From JAIEPX01 sp963725255 (lineage in GTDB: Bacteria > Pseudomonadota > Gammaproteobacteria > JAIEPX01): a stretch of DNA of 64,000 bases. Position numbers and translations under genes: made by a program. The notes beneath the pieces were generated by a model that saw only the letters and a program-made list of their open reading frames with translations, made no database searches and was not told the DNA's origin. The stretch is from contig CAVRXV010000005.1 in assembly GCA_963725255.1 (NCBI GenBank), forward strand, positions 124,001-188,000, in the 5' to 3' direction. Within the stretch, counting starts at the first letter, position 1; the number at the start of each line of letters is the position of its first letter. Shown here in pieces: positions 28,401 through 37,074 of the stretch.

Positions 28401-28929
28401 GAGTATTGGATTGTATTTGTGAAAATCCTTCTTTCTCTTTTGCTGAGTACATTGCTTTTTTATTGGATCTTGAAGTAATAGTACCATTTGGAGATATCGT
28501 TATAGGTTTACGTTGATTAGGGCGTAAATTCTGTAAACGTCGTTCATTTTTTTCACCAGGAATAATACCCATAATAAATTGATAACTAAAATCGAATTCA
28601 TCAGCACGTAGCGTTTTTAACAAACTATCATCGAGGTAAGATGTATTTAATTGACCGCTTTCGCACATGACTAGACGTAAGAAAAATAGGCTTTCTTCTT
28701 TTGTGAGGTGAACATCTTGTTGATCAATTTTAGGATATTCGGAATTTAATAAGGGCAATCTCTCTTTTATTAAATTGAAAAATGAGAGCGCGGTTTGTTC
28801 ATCCGTAAATTGGAAGGTAAAAATGTTAGGGGCATGTCGTCCGTTAATCCGACGGCTAGCTTTGTAGAAATAGGTAAAGGGCCCATGTTTTGTTGTCGTT
28901 GGTGCTTTCATTAAATTTGCCCATTTCAT
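25426..28929 (-). CDS. Giant repeat protein, founder-like paralogue
   Basis: The product has 1167 residues. The N-terminal half matches the downstream 1591-residue protein nearly throughout: 'SGQLNTSYLDDSLLKTLRADEFDFSYQF', 'NTLLDPNALSSAFGFSRGL', 'LTDDSGTVVRIFDFD', 'FNPYRSVVCICADTLEARLLAYDF' and 'NGYTRMLMRLLRN'. The C-terminal half holds one copy of the 410-residue helical module ('LAEKRLLRLCHKYQLL'). Start ATG 28929 behind AAAGGTGG. It is the first gene of a two-gene operon with ATGA overlap. No known domain recognised. It is inserted between mnmG and rsmG, which are neighbours in most relatives. Confidence 0.8.
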   Translation of the reverse strand: MKWANLMKAPTTTKHGPFTYFYKASRRINGRHAPNIFTFQFTDEQTALSFFNLIKERLPLLNSEYPKIDQQDVHLTKEESLFFLRLVMCESGQLNTSYLDDSLLKTLRADEFDFSYQFIMGIIPGEKNERRLQNLRPNQRKPITISPNGTITSRSNKKAMYSAKEKEGFSQIQSNTLLDPNALSSAFGFSRGLRNSKLYGIITHTEDALFNRLLTDDSGTVVRIFDFDSEKTAETSLTRLKDRVYSPSQIKEFRKANHQARQNNSRTNEVLTRIRFNPYRSVVCICADTLEARLLAYDFAHEILDHYRLYAQNIGLTLNPNFKVPIIFYVANENYTSRNRHTIKLYTEDMRRKDEAEAIIIFNDPISRVEHYKRNDFEFLLGLPEITPEILLDECLGKPLAYIMLENGYTRMLMRLLRNKSQAENTQESSRKSSLRETVFKALINHRPYLFKQYDPIISRLVLAEQFDLAGRLITETGSKKESLVINADGYYLLKDYVLSKGTPRQVEFFDLEKMILEAARRSLWVTVKLCLKEFPNIGLETLKQLSLTIEENRDICTSAFLAQTQPDSAEFLNRHLSTATSTEDWDQIIELVRNSYSLLDQHLLGRALFQAIRNKNVRAPKFLLRFNIRNPAEGERSGYRIAGCLFDALTNGLIELISDLIELERRSHDEFAPVRFLVALELAHEIGNPETIALFEKNRDLACATDPENIKKAICFLVICALSDSNTDLAEKRLLRLCHKYQLLPLENQSIYDAFKIIIVYLNLLANSSWGIHSEFLIPYLTSLFLKHQDTDNLRVIINDNDNQRGHMYYESRISVCKSLLSQLTHHNFAFIKEFSETFINQSSINWKQQLIRAYEDAARGEKFDEDKAFLLFEMGLEFLKHDFSLVFKEAITRGGIKVAKYIFEHPKVNEEIMDQLTEVLVKNPNSINLFESQLKNKVKPCHIKQFSSLHPFDKAGQLATLLNLVDLNKYHPEDYLWEFYSAFTFNLSTDFIVMDTLSELLTPSIMRHMMLIFVVYMFRAIDLFRDEIEKPIESCRWPKLAQAIEANDQLHKMCWYQTKNFVRLNSHHTETLDILNSYCLDINQLQDPELTCTTFSRVLQLFSGAVSKNRVIIPFYEIQKPVLPEFNKIIYTLMRSLDQKLKAFEHKISHKDENDSSQLNEVNAL

Positions 28930-29123
28930 TATAGTAAACCACCTTTATACCATAATTAGCAGTATTAATCAAGGTTTCACTGACTTTTATCGCCTATTTT
29001 GCTTCATGGTAACTTGTTTATATACAACCGCTCCTAGCGGGAACTGCTAAGCCTCAGGTTGATTTGTGGCTTGTTGCAGGTCTACAATCCTCGTTTTCAC
29101 GCCAAAAATCAGGATGCCAGGTA

Positions 29124-29753
29124 TTGAATAAGGATATCGAGAGTAAGCTTATTGAAGGTCTTAAGGACCTTGGGATGCCTGTCATTCCTTCACAAATTGA
29201 GCAGTTGCTACAGTATCTATCCCTGCTTGCCAAGTGGAATAAAGCCTATAATCTCACGGCTGTAAGAGACACAATGCAGATGGTGACTCGTCATGTTCTC
29301 GATAGCCTGGCTATTCTCCCCTACCTTCAAGGCTTACGAGTCCTGGATGTTGGGACTGGAGCCGGGTTGCCCGGAATCCCCTTGGCTATAGTCGATCCCG
29401 AACGAAGCTATTGTTTACTCGATAGCAATGGCAAAAAGATTCGGTTTTTACAACAGGCCAATCTGGAACTTAGACTGCCCAATGTCATTTTTGTCGAAGA
29501 TAGAGCAGAACACTTTGTCACTGAGCAGTGTTTTGATAGTATAGTGGCTCGGGCGGTGGGTAGTATTGCCGAGATAGTGGGAAATACTGACCATTTGCTG
29601 TGTCCAAATGGACAGTGGTTGCTCATGAAGGGCCATTTTCCTCAGGAAGAACTCGAACTCGTCGATTTGGATAACGATATTATTTCCTATCGAGTCCCGG
29701 GTTTGGATGAACAACGTCATCTTGTGCGATTGAGTAAGAGGATTAAAGATTGA
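29124..29753 (+). CDS. rsmG: 16S rRNA (guanine-527-N7)-methyltransferase RsmG
   Basis: The preferred start is TTG 29124 behind CCAGG, giving 209 residues as in relatives ('LNKDIESKLIEGL'); the frame is open upstream to 29064, but that extension is unlike the family. The SAM-binding motif 'VLDVGTGAGLPGIPLAI', 'LLDSNGKKIRFL' and 'VARAVGSIAEIV' are typical. It methylates G527 of 16S rRNA. The stop overlaps the TTG start of parA. It is separated from mnmG by a 17-kb accessory block. Confidence 0.95.
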   Translation: MNKDIESKLIEGLKDLGMPVIPSQIEQLLQYLSLLAKWNKAYNLTAVRDTMQMVTRHVLDSLAILPYLQGLRVLDVGTGAGLPGIPLAIVDPERSYCLLDSNGKKIRFLQQANLELRLPNVIFVEDRAEHFVTEQCFDSIVARAVGSIAEIVGNTDHLLCPNGQWLLMKGHFPQEELELVDLDNDIISYRVPGLDEQRHLVRLSKRIKD

Positions 29754-30556
29754 GTAAAGTCATCGCTGTTGCGAATCAAAAAGGAGGCGTAGGAAAAACC
29801 ACCACAAGTGTGAATCTAACCGCATCCCTTGCTGCAACTAAACGTAATGTGCTCTTAATTGATTTAGATCCACAAGGAAATGCGACGGTAGGTTGTGGCA
29901 TTCATTCTGAAGATTTTAGTTTTTCCACCAATGAAGTGCTGCTAGGTGAATGTGAAATGGCCAGCACCATTTTAAAAACCCAGCATAATTTTGACTTGCT
30001 TCCAGCGAATTCATCACTGACGGTTGCTGAAGTGAGATTATTACAGCAAAATGCTCGAGAATATGCTTTAGCAAAAGCACTCGAACCTGTTCGTTCTCTC
30101 TATGATTTTATTATTATTGATTGCCCACCTACGTTGAATATGTTGACAGTGAATGCTTTGGTTGCTGCGGATTCAATTTTGATTCCGATGCAATGCGAAT
30201 ATTATGCATTAGAAGGTTTAAAAGCATTATTGAGTACCATTGAACGATTAAAACAATCAGCAAATCCAAAATTACATCTAGAAGGCTTGTTGCGTACTAT
30301 GTATGATGGTCGTAATCGTTTAACACAAGAAATTTCGGATCAATTAAGTCAAGTATTAGGTGATAAATTATTTCAGACAGTGATTCCTCGTAATGTTCGT
30401 TTAGCGGAAGCACCGAGTCATGGATTGCCAGTACTTGTTTATGATAATCGTTCACAAGGTGCTGCGGCACATTTGGCATTAGCCGGGGAATTGTTAAGAC
30501 GACAGGCGAATGAAACCATGGTTACACCTGCTCGAGAAACTGAGCAGATGGAATAA
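29750..30556 (+). CDS. parA: Chromosome-partitioning ATPase ParA/Soj
   Basis: The product has 268 residues and starts at TTG 29750, overlapping the rsmG stop. Walker A is 'KGGVGKTTTSVNLTASLA' with the signature first Lys of the deviant Walker motif. Further: 'LLIDLDPQGNAT', 'IIIDCPPTLN' and 'VIPRNVRLAEAPSHGLPV'. ParA forms ATP-dependent DNA-bound dimers that move ParB-parS complexes. It is followed by parB after 20 bp. No parS 16-mer was found by eye in the window. Confidence 0.97.
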   Translation: MSKVIAVANQKGGVGKTTTSVNLTASLAATKRNVLLIDLDPQGNATVGCGIHSEDFSFSTNEVLLGECEMASTILKTQHNFDLLPANSSLTVAEVRLLQQNAREYALAKALEPVRSLYDFIIIDCPPTLNMLTVNALVAADSILIPMQCEYYALEGLKALLSTIERLKQSANPKLHLEGLLRTMYDGRNRLTQEISDQLSQVLGDKLFQTVIPRNVRLAEAPSHGLPVLVYDNRSQGAAAHLALAGELLRRQANETMVTPARETEQME

Positions 30557-30576
30557 TTTTTTAGGAGAAGGGAAAG

Positions 30577-31467
30577 ATGGAAGTAAAAAAACGCGGATTA
30601 GGAAGAGGTCTTAACGATCTAGGGTTAAATGAATTACTTAGCAGTGTGAATAGCACTATGAGCACGACTGAATCCAAGGTGAATGATCAAACATTACGAC
30701 GACTTCCCGTAGAATTTTTACAAACAGGAAAATATCAGCCACGAAAAGATTTTGATCCTGAAGCTCTCGCAGAGTTGGCTGATTCGATTAGAGCGCAAGG
30801 CATTATTCAGCCCATTGTTGTGCGTGCAATTGCTCACAATCGCTATGAAATTATTGCGGGTGAACGTCGCTGGCGTGCAGCACAACTTGCAAATTTGAGC
30901 GAAGTTCCTGTGATTGTTCGTGAGATGTCTGACGAATCTGCGATTGCGATGGCGTTGATCGAAAATATTCAACGAGAAGATCTGAATTCGATTGAAGAAG
31001 CTGAAGCAATGCAGCGTCTTGTAGATGAATTTGGATTGACCCATCAACAGCTCTCAACAGCAGTTGGAAAATCACGTACAGCGGTTACGAATTCTTTACG
31101 ATTACTGCAATTAAGCAGTGATGTTAAAACTATGATTGAGCGCGGTGATTTAGATATGGGACATGGCCGTGCATTATTAGCTCTAGATCGAGATGGGCAA
31201 ATTAAGGCAGCAAAAATTGTTGTTACTAAAGGTCTCTCAGTTCGTGAAACAGAAAATCTTGTACGAAGAACCCAACAATCCGATAGTCCGGAAATAATTA
31301 AAAAATTAGATCCAGACACGCAGCGATTGCAAAATACCCTCAGTGATAAATTATCGGCCGATGTTCAGATCCATCATCAATCTTCTGGCAAAGGTAAGCT
31401 GGTCATTAAATATAATTCTCTGGATGAATTGGATGGTATTATTCAGCGTTTTACTACAGAAAATTAA
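30577..31467 (+). CDS. parB: Chromosome-partitioning protein ParB/Spo0J
   Basis: The product has 296 residues, with an N-terminal 'KKRGLGRGLNDLGLNELL' and CTP-binding ParB/Srx motifs 'IIQPIVVR', 'YEIIAGERRWRAAQLA' (GERRWRA) and 'ALIENIQREDLN'. An HTH for parS ('LSTAVGKSRTAVTNSLRLLQL') and a C-terminal dimerisation tail follow. Start ATG 30577 behind AGGAGAAGGG. In most relatives atpI follows; here an 8-kb block separates them. Confidence 0.97.
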   Translation: MEVKKRGLGRGLNDLGLNELLSSVNSTMSTTESKVNDQTLRRLPVEFLQTGKYQPRKDFDPEALAELADSIRAQGIIQPIVVRAIAHNRYEIIAGERRWRAAQLANLSEVPVIVREMSDESAIAMALIENIQREDLNSIEEAEAMQRLVDEFGLTHQQLSTAVGKSRTAVTNSLRLLQLSSDVKTMIERGDLDMGHGRALLALDRDGQIKAAKIVVTKGLSVRETENLVRRTQQSDSPEIIKKLDPDTQRLQNTLSDKLSADVQIHHQSSGKGKLVIKYNSLDELDGIIQRFTTEN

Positions 31468-31474
31468 AAATTTA

Positions 31475-33721
31475 TTACTTAACATAAGTTTTCTGTTGAA
31501 CCAAACTTAAGCTTCCAGCAAAACTGTCATCATCTACAACTTCGACGTCAGGTCCTTGTATGCTGGACCTTTGTTGACGAACATGTTTAGGTTTTTCTTT
31601 GCGTTTAAAATGATTAATCTCATGTAGAGGCTGCATAACACGATAGTAGTCTTTTCCCTTTTTGTCAGGGTTAAATTTTGTGTTATCAGTGCTTTTATTC
31701 GTACGAAACAAGCACATTTTTCCATAAAACAAATTATTGGCTTGCAAGCGAGGATCTAATAGATGATGTGTTTTATCATGATGAGATAATTCGTCTAAAA
31801 ATGCGTTATACGCGTCTCGAGAGATATTCATAGAAATTTCGGAGAGTATGTCAGCGGGTTGTGTTATCGTCTCTTGATCAGCTCCGTGGTTAACTCGGTT
31901 GGGTGAATTTTTCGGAAAACGATGACGAAATAGAAAATGAAATGGCCGCATTAAACATTGTTCATAAGTTGGAAGATTGATCGCTGCTTGAATAAGAAGA
32001 AGGCTTTCATCAGAGGTAAAGATCGGTCTCGGTTCAGTGAAGAGTAATGCATCTTTTAGTTTAGTTAAAACATCGGTTTTTGCCTTATGAACTTTGGCAT
32101 ATGCGATTTTTCCAGAATAAATTAATTTTTTGTTTAGTCGTAATCGAAAGTTACAAAAACCTTTCGAATTAGCATCAGGATAAAAATAAATCCTATTTGT
32201 TTTTACTTGATCATCCGTTGGAAAGTCCTTCGCAAAGTCAAATTGAAGTTTTTTAGGATTTAGGCGGGATTTTAAGCGAATTTTTTCTCTCACTTCTTCT
32301 AATTCTTGATGGCAGAGCTTGCCAACCGGATTAACTCCGATGTTTTCAAAGTCATTTCTGATGCCAAATTTTCGATTATCTTTTGCGGGAAGAGGATTCT
32401 CTTTACGCTTTATTGAGCCCCCGTTTTTAGTTGCAAAATAGGAGTTTAAATTGACGGGATCACTTTTAAGATTATCAATAAAACGAGCGTTAATTGGAGC
32501 GGGGTCATCCAAGGATTTCTGCTGAGTGTATTCTGGTAGCTTTTTGATATAGCTCACTAATTGTTCCGCATCAGACGGGATGTTTCGTTGCATTACAAGT
32601 GTAGCGAGAACATCTTCACTCAGTAAATCTAGCTCACAACAATGTTCTATCATATTCTTGAGATTATCTTCGTTGTGTAAAAAATGTCCCGTGTGATTAT
32701 CAATTCCAATAACCTTTCCATTTTGATCTGTTGCAAGTCGTCCAGCAAAAAAAGGATGTCGATCTAAGCTGGAGTGAAAAACACTTTGTCCAGGCTCTTT
32801 AGAATCAACTGTGCTATCTGCAAAAAAATCACCCGAGGTAGTCGTAACAAAAATAGCTTCACCAAGATGTGTGCCATGTGCAGACATTTTTTCAGTAGAA
32901 AATGGATAAACTTTGAAACAACGATCATCATCATCATTGCCTTGTAGTGTTAACTTATAAAAATGTTCTGCCATTGGCAGTAATCGCTTTTCTTCAAGTT
33001 CCTTGCCCGTGTAAATTTTGACTTGGCGTATTAAATCTGTTTCTTGATAAGCTTCGGTCGCGAGCTTCGTAGTTCCTTTAACGAGAAGATGTACCAAAAG
33101 ATGAGCGACGCTAAAAATGATAAACATCCGCCGTTCACGGGTCAGTTTTTCAGAAATCTTTTTGGGTTTAAATATATTTGTAGTTTTTACTGTAGATGAG
33201 CGCATGACTTTTTCAAGTTTTTCACGCTTGATCTCGGGATCTTGCTCATTATTCCAGTCGACTAAGTCCTCGAGTAATTGACGAAGTGGCGCTTTTGTTG
33301 GCGCATCGTATACAAAATCGGGTTTAAAGGGGAGTCTTTTGTCTCGATGTTCCATTTTTTTTTGTAGTTCTTGATCAATTAGTTGTCGGAGAAGTGTTTG
33401 ATCTGGGGTATTCTGTTTTTGATCCCCAAGTATTTTTTGTAACTCTTCATCAGTAGGGCCTCGAAAAATCAAGCGCATGATATCTCGACATTGATCCTGT
33501 AATTTTTCTACGGCAGGATTCTCGTTGGATTTTTTTAATAAATTAGACAATGTAATCAAGGCATCAAGGCGTGTTGACAAAGTATTAGCATCAAACACAG
33601 TAGATAATGAGGAGAGAATGTTTTCTGTGTCATATGAAGGTAATTGATGTTGATCAGCTAATGCTTTAAATTGATTGACTGACATCAGTTCCCATAGGGG
33701 AGCTTCGGGAGTACTTTTCAT
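31475..33721 (-). CDS. Large uncharacterised protein with plant IQM-like motif
   Basis: The product has 748 residues. N-terminal 200: charged, helical. Around residues 285-360: 'GEAIFVTTTSGDFFAD', 'FHSSLDRHPFFAGRL' and 'GKVIGIDNHTGHFLHNEDN'. The order H-S-S, A-G-R-L, G, S/T-G-H, E-N recalls a module I know from plant IQM calmodulin-binding proteins and some bacterial effectors, where it ends in S-G-H-Y-x-P. The match is by eye. The rest is Lys/Arg-rich and unlike known families. No signal peptide. It starts 12 bp after the stop of sppA, so the two are probably co-transcribed. It is convergent with parB. Confidence 0.6.
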   Translation of the reverse strand: MKSTPEAPLWELMSVNQFKALADQHQLPSYDTENILSSLSTVFDANTLSTRLDALITLSNLLKKSNENPAVEKLQDQCRDIMRLIFRGPTDEELQKILGDQKQNTPDQTLLRQLIDQELQKKMEHRDKRLPFKPDFVYDAPTKAPLRQLLEDLVDWNNEQDPEIKREKLEKVMRSSTVKTTNIFKPKKISEKLTRERRMFIIFSVAHLLVHLLVKGTTKLATEAYQETDLIRQVKIYTGKELEEKRLLPMAEHFYKLTLQGNDDDDRCFKVYPFSTEKMSAHGTHLGEAIFVTTTSGDFFADSTVDSKEPGQSVFHSSLDRHPFFAGRLATDQNGKVIGIDNHTGHFLHNEDNLKNMIEHCCELDLLSEDVLATLVMQRNIPSDAEQLVSYIKKLPEYTQQKSLDDPAPINARFIDNLKSDPVNLNSYFATKNGGSIKRKENPLPAKDNRKFGIRNDFENIGVNPVGKLCHQELEEVREKIRLKSRLNPKKLQFDFAKDFPTDDQVKTNRIYFYPDANSKGFCNFRLRLNKKLIYSGKIAYAKVHKAKTDVLTKLKDALLFTEPRPIFTSDESLLLIQAAINLPTYEQCLMRPFHFLFRHRFPKNSPNRVNHGADQETITQPADILSEISMNISRDAYNAFLDELSHHDKTHHLLDPRLQANNLFYGKMCLFRTNKSTDNTKFNPDKKGKDYYRVMQPLHEINHFKRKEKPKHVRQQRSSIQGPDVEVVDDDSFAGSLSLVQQKTYVK

Positions 33722-33733
33722 TTACTATCTCGT

Positions 33734-34672
33734 TTAAAATTCAGATAAAATTCTTTTTTGATTATTTTGTAATCGAAAGGAAGTTTCTTCACCAACTTCA
33801 TGAATAAGTTGCTTCATAAATGACTCTTTGGGAGTAAACGATTTATATTGGTCGACTTTAAATATATTTAAAACATCTTCGAGATCAGCGATACCATCTA
33901 CGAGCCCTAAATTAACAGCCTCAGAGCCTGTCCAAAAATCACCAGAAAAAATCTCGTTAATATCACCTTTAAGTTTGTTACCGCGTGTCGCTTTGACATC
34001 ATCAATAAAATGCGAGTGCACAATCGATAGAACCTGATGAATTTTCGTTTCATCTTCAGGTGCCAATGGTTTAAAAGGATCAAATCTATCTTTGTGTACG
34101 CCTGCTGTAAATACACGACGTTCTATACCTACTTTATTAATGGCATTATTAAAACCAAATCCCGAATTCAGTACACCAATAGATCCGGTGATAGTATTTT
34201 GGTTTACGTAAATAGCATCAGCAGCAACAGCGACTAAATAAGCTGCAGAGGTGAGCATTTCTCCACCAACAGCAACTACTTCTGTTTTAGGATGTAATTT
34301 TTTTTGTCGAAGAATTTCCTTGTAAATCTCTGATGCGTTCACGGGAGTGCCACCCGGTGAATCAATTAATAAAATGACCGCACGAGCGTTTTTGTCCTTA
34401 AATGCTTTTTGAATTTGAGGTATTGCTCGTCTTGCAGAAAAAGCAGCCTCAGGAATTATTTCGCCATCCAACTTTACGAGCGCAACGTAAGGTTTGCTAT
34501 GGTCTATTCGCTCCTCATCAATATTACTGGAAACGGCAAGACCAATAAAAGACAGTATTAATATTAGTGTAAAAACTAGCCCCAGACCAAAACGTAGATT
34601 ACGCCAGAAGCGTTCTCTTTTGCGATCATGCAGTAAAGCTTGAATTATGCTATCGGTTGGTTGTTCATTCAT
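33734..34672 (-). CDS. sppA: Signal peptide peptidase SppA, short (36K) type
   Basis: The product has 312 residues with one N-terminal membrane anchor (about residues 26-48, 'LGLVFTLILILSFIGLAV') and a periplasmic S49 protease domain. Nucleophile region: 'GGEMLTSAAYLVAVAAD', with Ser after Thr. General-base Lys: 'TAGVHKDRFDPFKPL'. 'ILLIDSPGG' forms the oxyanion region. This Ser/Lys-dyad enzyme degrades cleaved signal peptides and membrane protein fragments. Start ATG behind a GAGAG-type ribosome-binding site. It is divergent from anmK. Confidence 0.93.
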   Translation of the reverse strand: MNEQPTDSIIQALLHDRKRERFWRNLRFGLGLVFTLILILSFIGLAVSSNIDEERIDHSKPYVALVKLDGEIIPEAAFSARRAIPQIQKAFKDKNARAVILLIDSPGGTPVNASEIYKEILRQKKLHPKTEVVAVGGEMLTSAAYLVAVAADAIYVNQNTITGSIGVLNSGFGFNNAINKVGIERRVFTAGVHKDRFDPFKPLAPEDETKIHQVLSIVHSHFIDDVKATRGNKLKGDINEIFSGDFWTGSEAVNLGLVDGIADLEDVLNIFKVDQYKSFTPKESFMKQLIHEVGEETSFRLQNNQKRILSEF

Positions 34673-34809
34673 TGTGAGCTCTCTCTAAACGGCTTATATT
34701 CAAGTCACTGAGTCTATCAGATTGGGGTTCGACAATCTACGCAGTTGCTGTACAATATCTAAAATATCCTATTCAAATAATCTTACCATTTGAGAGGCAA
34801 GGTGAAAAT

Positions 34810-36162
34810 ATGCTAAGTATAGGTCTAATGAGCGGCACATCGATGGATGGGATCGATGCCGCATTACTAGAAACTGACGGAACTCCGGCGCTCTTGATCG
34901 AAAGAGGGCATGCTACTCTCCCCTACCCCGATGAATTTAAATTACTGTTAAAAATGGCGGAATTTGTCATTCGAAAATATCACGGAAATTTGGAAGAATC
35001 AGAAATCTATTTTCAAGAATCAATAAAAGAATTTTTAACGCATGAACTGAATATCACCTCGCTAAGTAGTGATGACATGCTCAAAGATTTTGCTGCCTAT
35101 CTTTATGGCGAAAAATCAAACCACCCCCCGATTACATTGGATGCTATTATCCACTATTCAACGAAATTACATGGTCATCTTGTTCATCAATTAATAGCTG
35201 AATTAGGATACGAATCGACACAAATCGATGTTGTAGGATACCACGGACAATGTATGTTCCATCAACCAAAAAGAAAGGTATCGGTTATCGTAGGTAATGG
35301 TCAACAATTGGCGAATCAAGTTAATATTACGGTGGTTAATGATTTTCGCCGATGTGATATTGCAGCGGGTGGATTAGGGGCGCCGTTTGCCCCACTTTAT
35401 CATCATGCATTGGCTGTGAGAGATAATAAAATGCCTATTGCTATCGTTAATTGCGGTGGCATTGCCAATATAACGTTGATCAATGGAAAAAATGAAAATG
35501 ATTTACTCGCTTTTGATACAGGCCCTGGAAATAATTTGATTGATCGTCTTGTAAGACAACGTACAAGCGGACAAGAAAATATGGATATCAATGGCAAATA
35601 TGGTTTGCGCGGAACAATTAACGAAGAAATAATCGAGTTGTTGTATGCAAAATCCACTAACCAACATCATCAAAATTATTTTTTACTACAACCTCCAAAA
35701 TCATTGGATGTTGGAGATATGCAACTCATTCCTGAATTGGAAGCTTTATCACTCGAAGATGCCTGCGCAACATTAGAAGCATTCACGGCGAGAACGATTG
35801 TTAAAAGTCTTGATTTATTACACACAGCATTGCCTTTTCAATGGGTATTAGCAGGTGGTGGATGGAAAAATCCCGTTATTTATAGGGAATTTCAGCGATC
35901 TTTAAAAAATAAATTGGGAGAGAATGTTAACATTCAACACGCTGACGAAATGGGTTGGAACAGCCAAGCAATGGAAGCGCAAATCTTTGCGTATTTTGCA
36001 GTGCGTAGTTTGCATAACAAACCATTAAGCGTGTTCGGTACTACGCAAGTTCCCATACCAATGTCCGGAGGCCATGCTCATATTCCATTAGTCGGATCAA
36101 CGTCCGCTGTGAATGAGCTTCTGAAACAAAATTCTGCGGTGTTGCAGGGATATCAAAGGTAG
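34810..36162 (+). CDS. anmK: Anhydro-N-acetylmuramic acid kinase AnmK
   Basis: The product has 450 residues; the usual length is about 370. It phosphorylates anhydro-MurNAc to MurNAc-6-P in cell-wall recycling. Motifs: 'IGLMSGTSMDGIDAAL' (phosphate 1), 'VGYHGQCMFHQP', 'VNDFRRCDIAAGGLGAPFAPLYHHAL', 'NCGGIANIT', 'FDTGPGNNLID' and 'VLAGGGWKNP'. The extra length is an insertion around residues 50-110, before the second motif, that carries a lysine/glutamate-rich segment. Start ATG 34810. Downstream lie two TenA paralogues and aldolase, not the usual murein-recycling partners. Confidence 0.94.
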   Translation: MLSIGLMSGTSMDGIDAALLETDGTPALLIERGHATLPYPDEFKLLLKMAEFVIRKYHGNLEESEIYFQESIKEFLTHELNITSLSSDDMLKDFAAYLYGEKSNHPPITLDAIIHYSTKLHGHLVHQLIAELGYESTQIDVVGYHGQCMFHQPKRKVSVIVGNGQQLANQVNITVVNDFRRCDIAAGGLGAPFAPLYHHALAVRDNKMPIAIVNCGGIANITLINGKNENDLLAFDTGPGNNLIDRLVRQRTSGQENMDINGKYGLRGTINEEIIELLYAKSTNQHHQNYFLLQPPKSLDVGDMQLIPELEALSLEDACATLEAFTARTIVKSLDLLHTALPFQWVLAGGGWKNPVIYREFQRSLKNKLGENVNIQHADEMGWNSQAMEAQIFAYFAVRSLHNKPLSVFGTTQVPIPMSGGHAHIPLVGSTSAVNELLKQNSAVLQGYQR

Positions 36163-36258
36163 AAACAGTAAACCTGAATGATTCAATAAAATTGACAATG
36201 TCTAATCGTTGATTTAATCTAAACCTAACTCTCTTACGTACGATAAAATGGAGTAGTA

Positions 36259-36912
36259 ATGAAATATTCCGCCAAAGCCTGGGAAAAAGCAGCCCCAATT
36301 TACCGAGCAATAATTCAACATCCGTTTAATCAAGAATTGATGAAAGGAACATTGAGCCATGATAAGTTCATTTATTATATAGAGCAGGATATCCTTTTTC
36401 TTAATGAGTTGTCAGGTTGTCTCGCATTAATTGCTTCAAAAATCCAACCCGAACATTCAAACATCTTTTTGAATCTTGCTCAGAACGTTTCTTCATTTTC
36501 TCAAGAAATCGCTGAACACTATTGCATCGATACAGAACAATGCAAAAAAAATCATAAACTATCTAGAGCCACACTCAGTTATTCGAGTTATTTATGGCGC
36601 ACTTCTGCAGTAGATCCAGTTGAAGTTGCGGTGGCCGCCATTCTTTCAAGCTATTGGGTGTATTACGAGGGTAATGTTAAGCTTATTCAAACTACATCTG
36701 CAGATAATCCTTATCTTTCGTGGATTGAAAGATTCACGACAGCTGAATTTGAAACAGAAGTTAATGATATATTGGCTATATTTGATGCACTGGCGGAAAA
36801 TACTACAGAAGAAAATCGCAAAAAAATGTTAGAAGCATTTTGTAAAAGCGCAATGCTTGAATGGCATTTTTGGAACGATGTCTACGAAGCCATCATCTTC
36901 GAAAAAGTTTAG
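36259..36912 (+). CDS. TenA/thiaminase II family protein lacking the usual active-site Cys
   Basis: The product has 217 residues and starts behind GGAGTAGTA. TenA hydrolyses aminopyrimidines for thiamine salvage. Conserved features: 'HPFNQELMKGTLSHDKFIYYIEQD', 'LSYSSYL', 'VAVAAILSSYWVYYEG' and 'MLEWHFWNDVY' (catalytic Glu region). At the position of the catalytic Cys ('L-P-C-x-W-x-Y') it has 'LSSYWVY', so the nucleophile is missing. It may be an inactive or TenA_E-like variant. A paralogue that keeps the Cys is encoded at 38806. Confidence 0.85.
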   Translation: MKYSAKAWEKAAPIYRAIIQHPFNQELMKGTLSHDKFIYYIEQDILFLNELSGCLALIASKIQPEHSNIFLNLAQNVSSFSQEIAEHYCIDTEQCKKNHKLSRATLSYSSYLWRTSAVDPVEVAVAAILSSYWVYYEGNVKLIQTTSADNPYLSWIERFTTAEFETEVNDILAIFDALAENTTEENRKKMLEAFCKSAMLEWHFWNDVYEAIIFEKV

Positions 36913-37074
36913 TGGTTCATCGCCACTTGATGGAAACGTCCATATTTTGCCCATCTCGGGCGAAAACCGGTTTTAAAATACATTTTTTCACCCAATCTGG
37001 ACAAAATCTGAACGTTTTAGCCAATCTATCATAAGGTGTTAGAAGGTGTTCAGCCAGATTTTTTTCTAACCAAA

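Noticed and set aside
28930..31474. parS sites near parAB
   Set aside because: No 16-mer close to TGTTTCACGTGAAACA was found by eye here or elsewhere in the window; a computed search would be needed.
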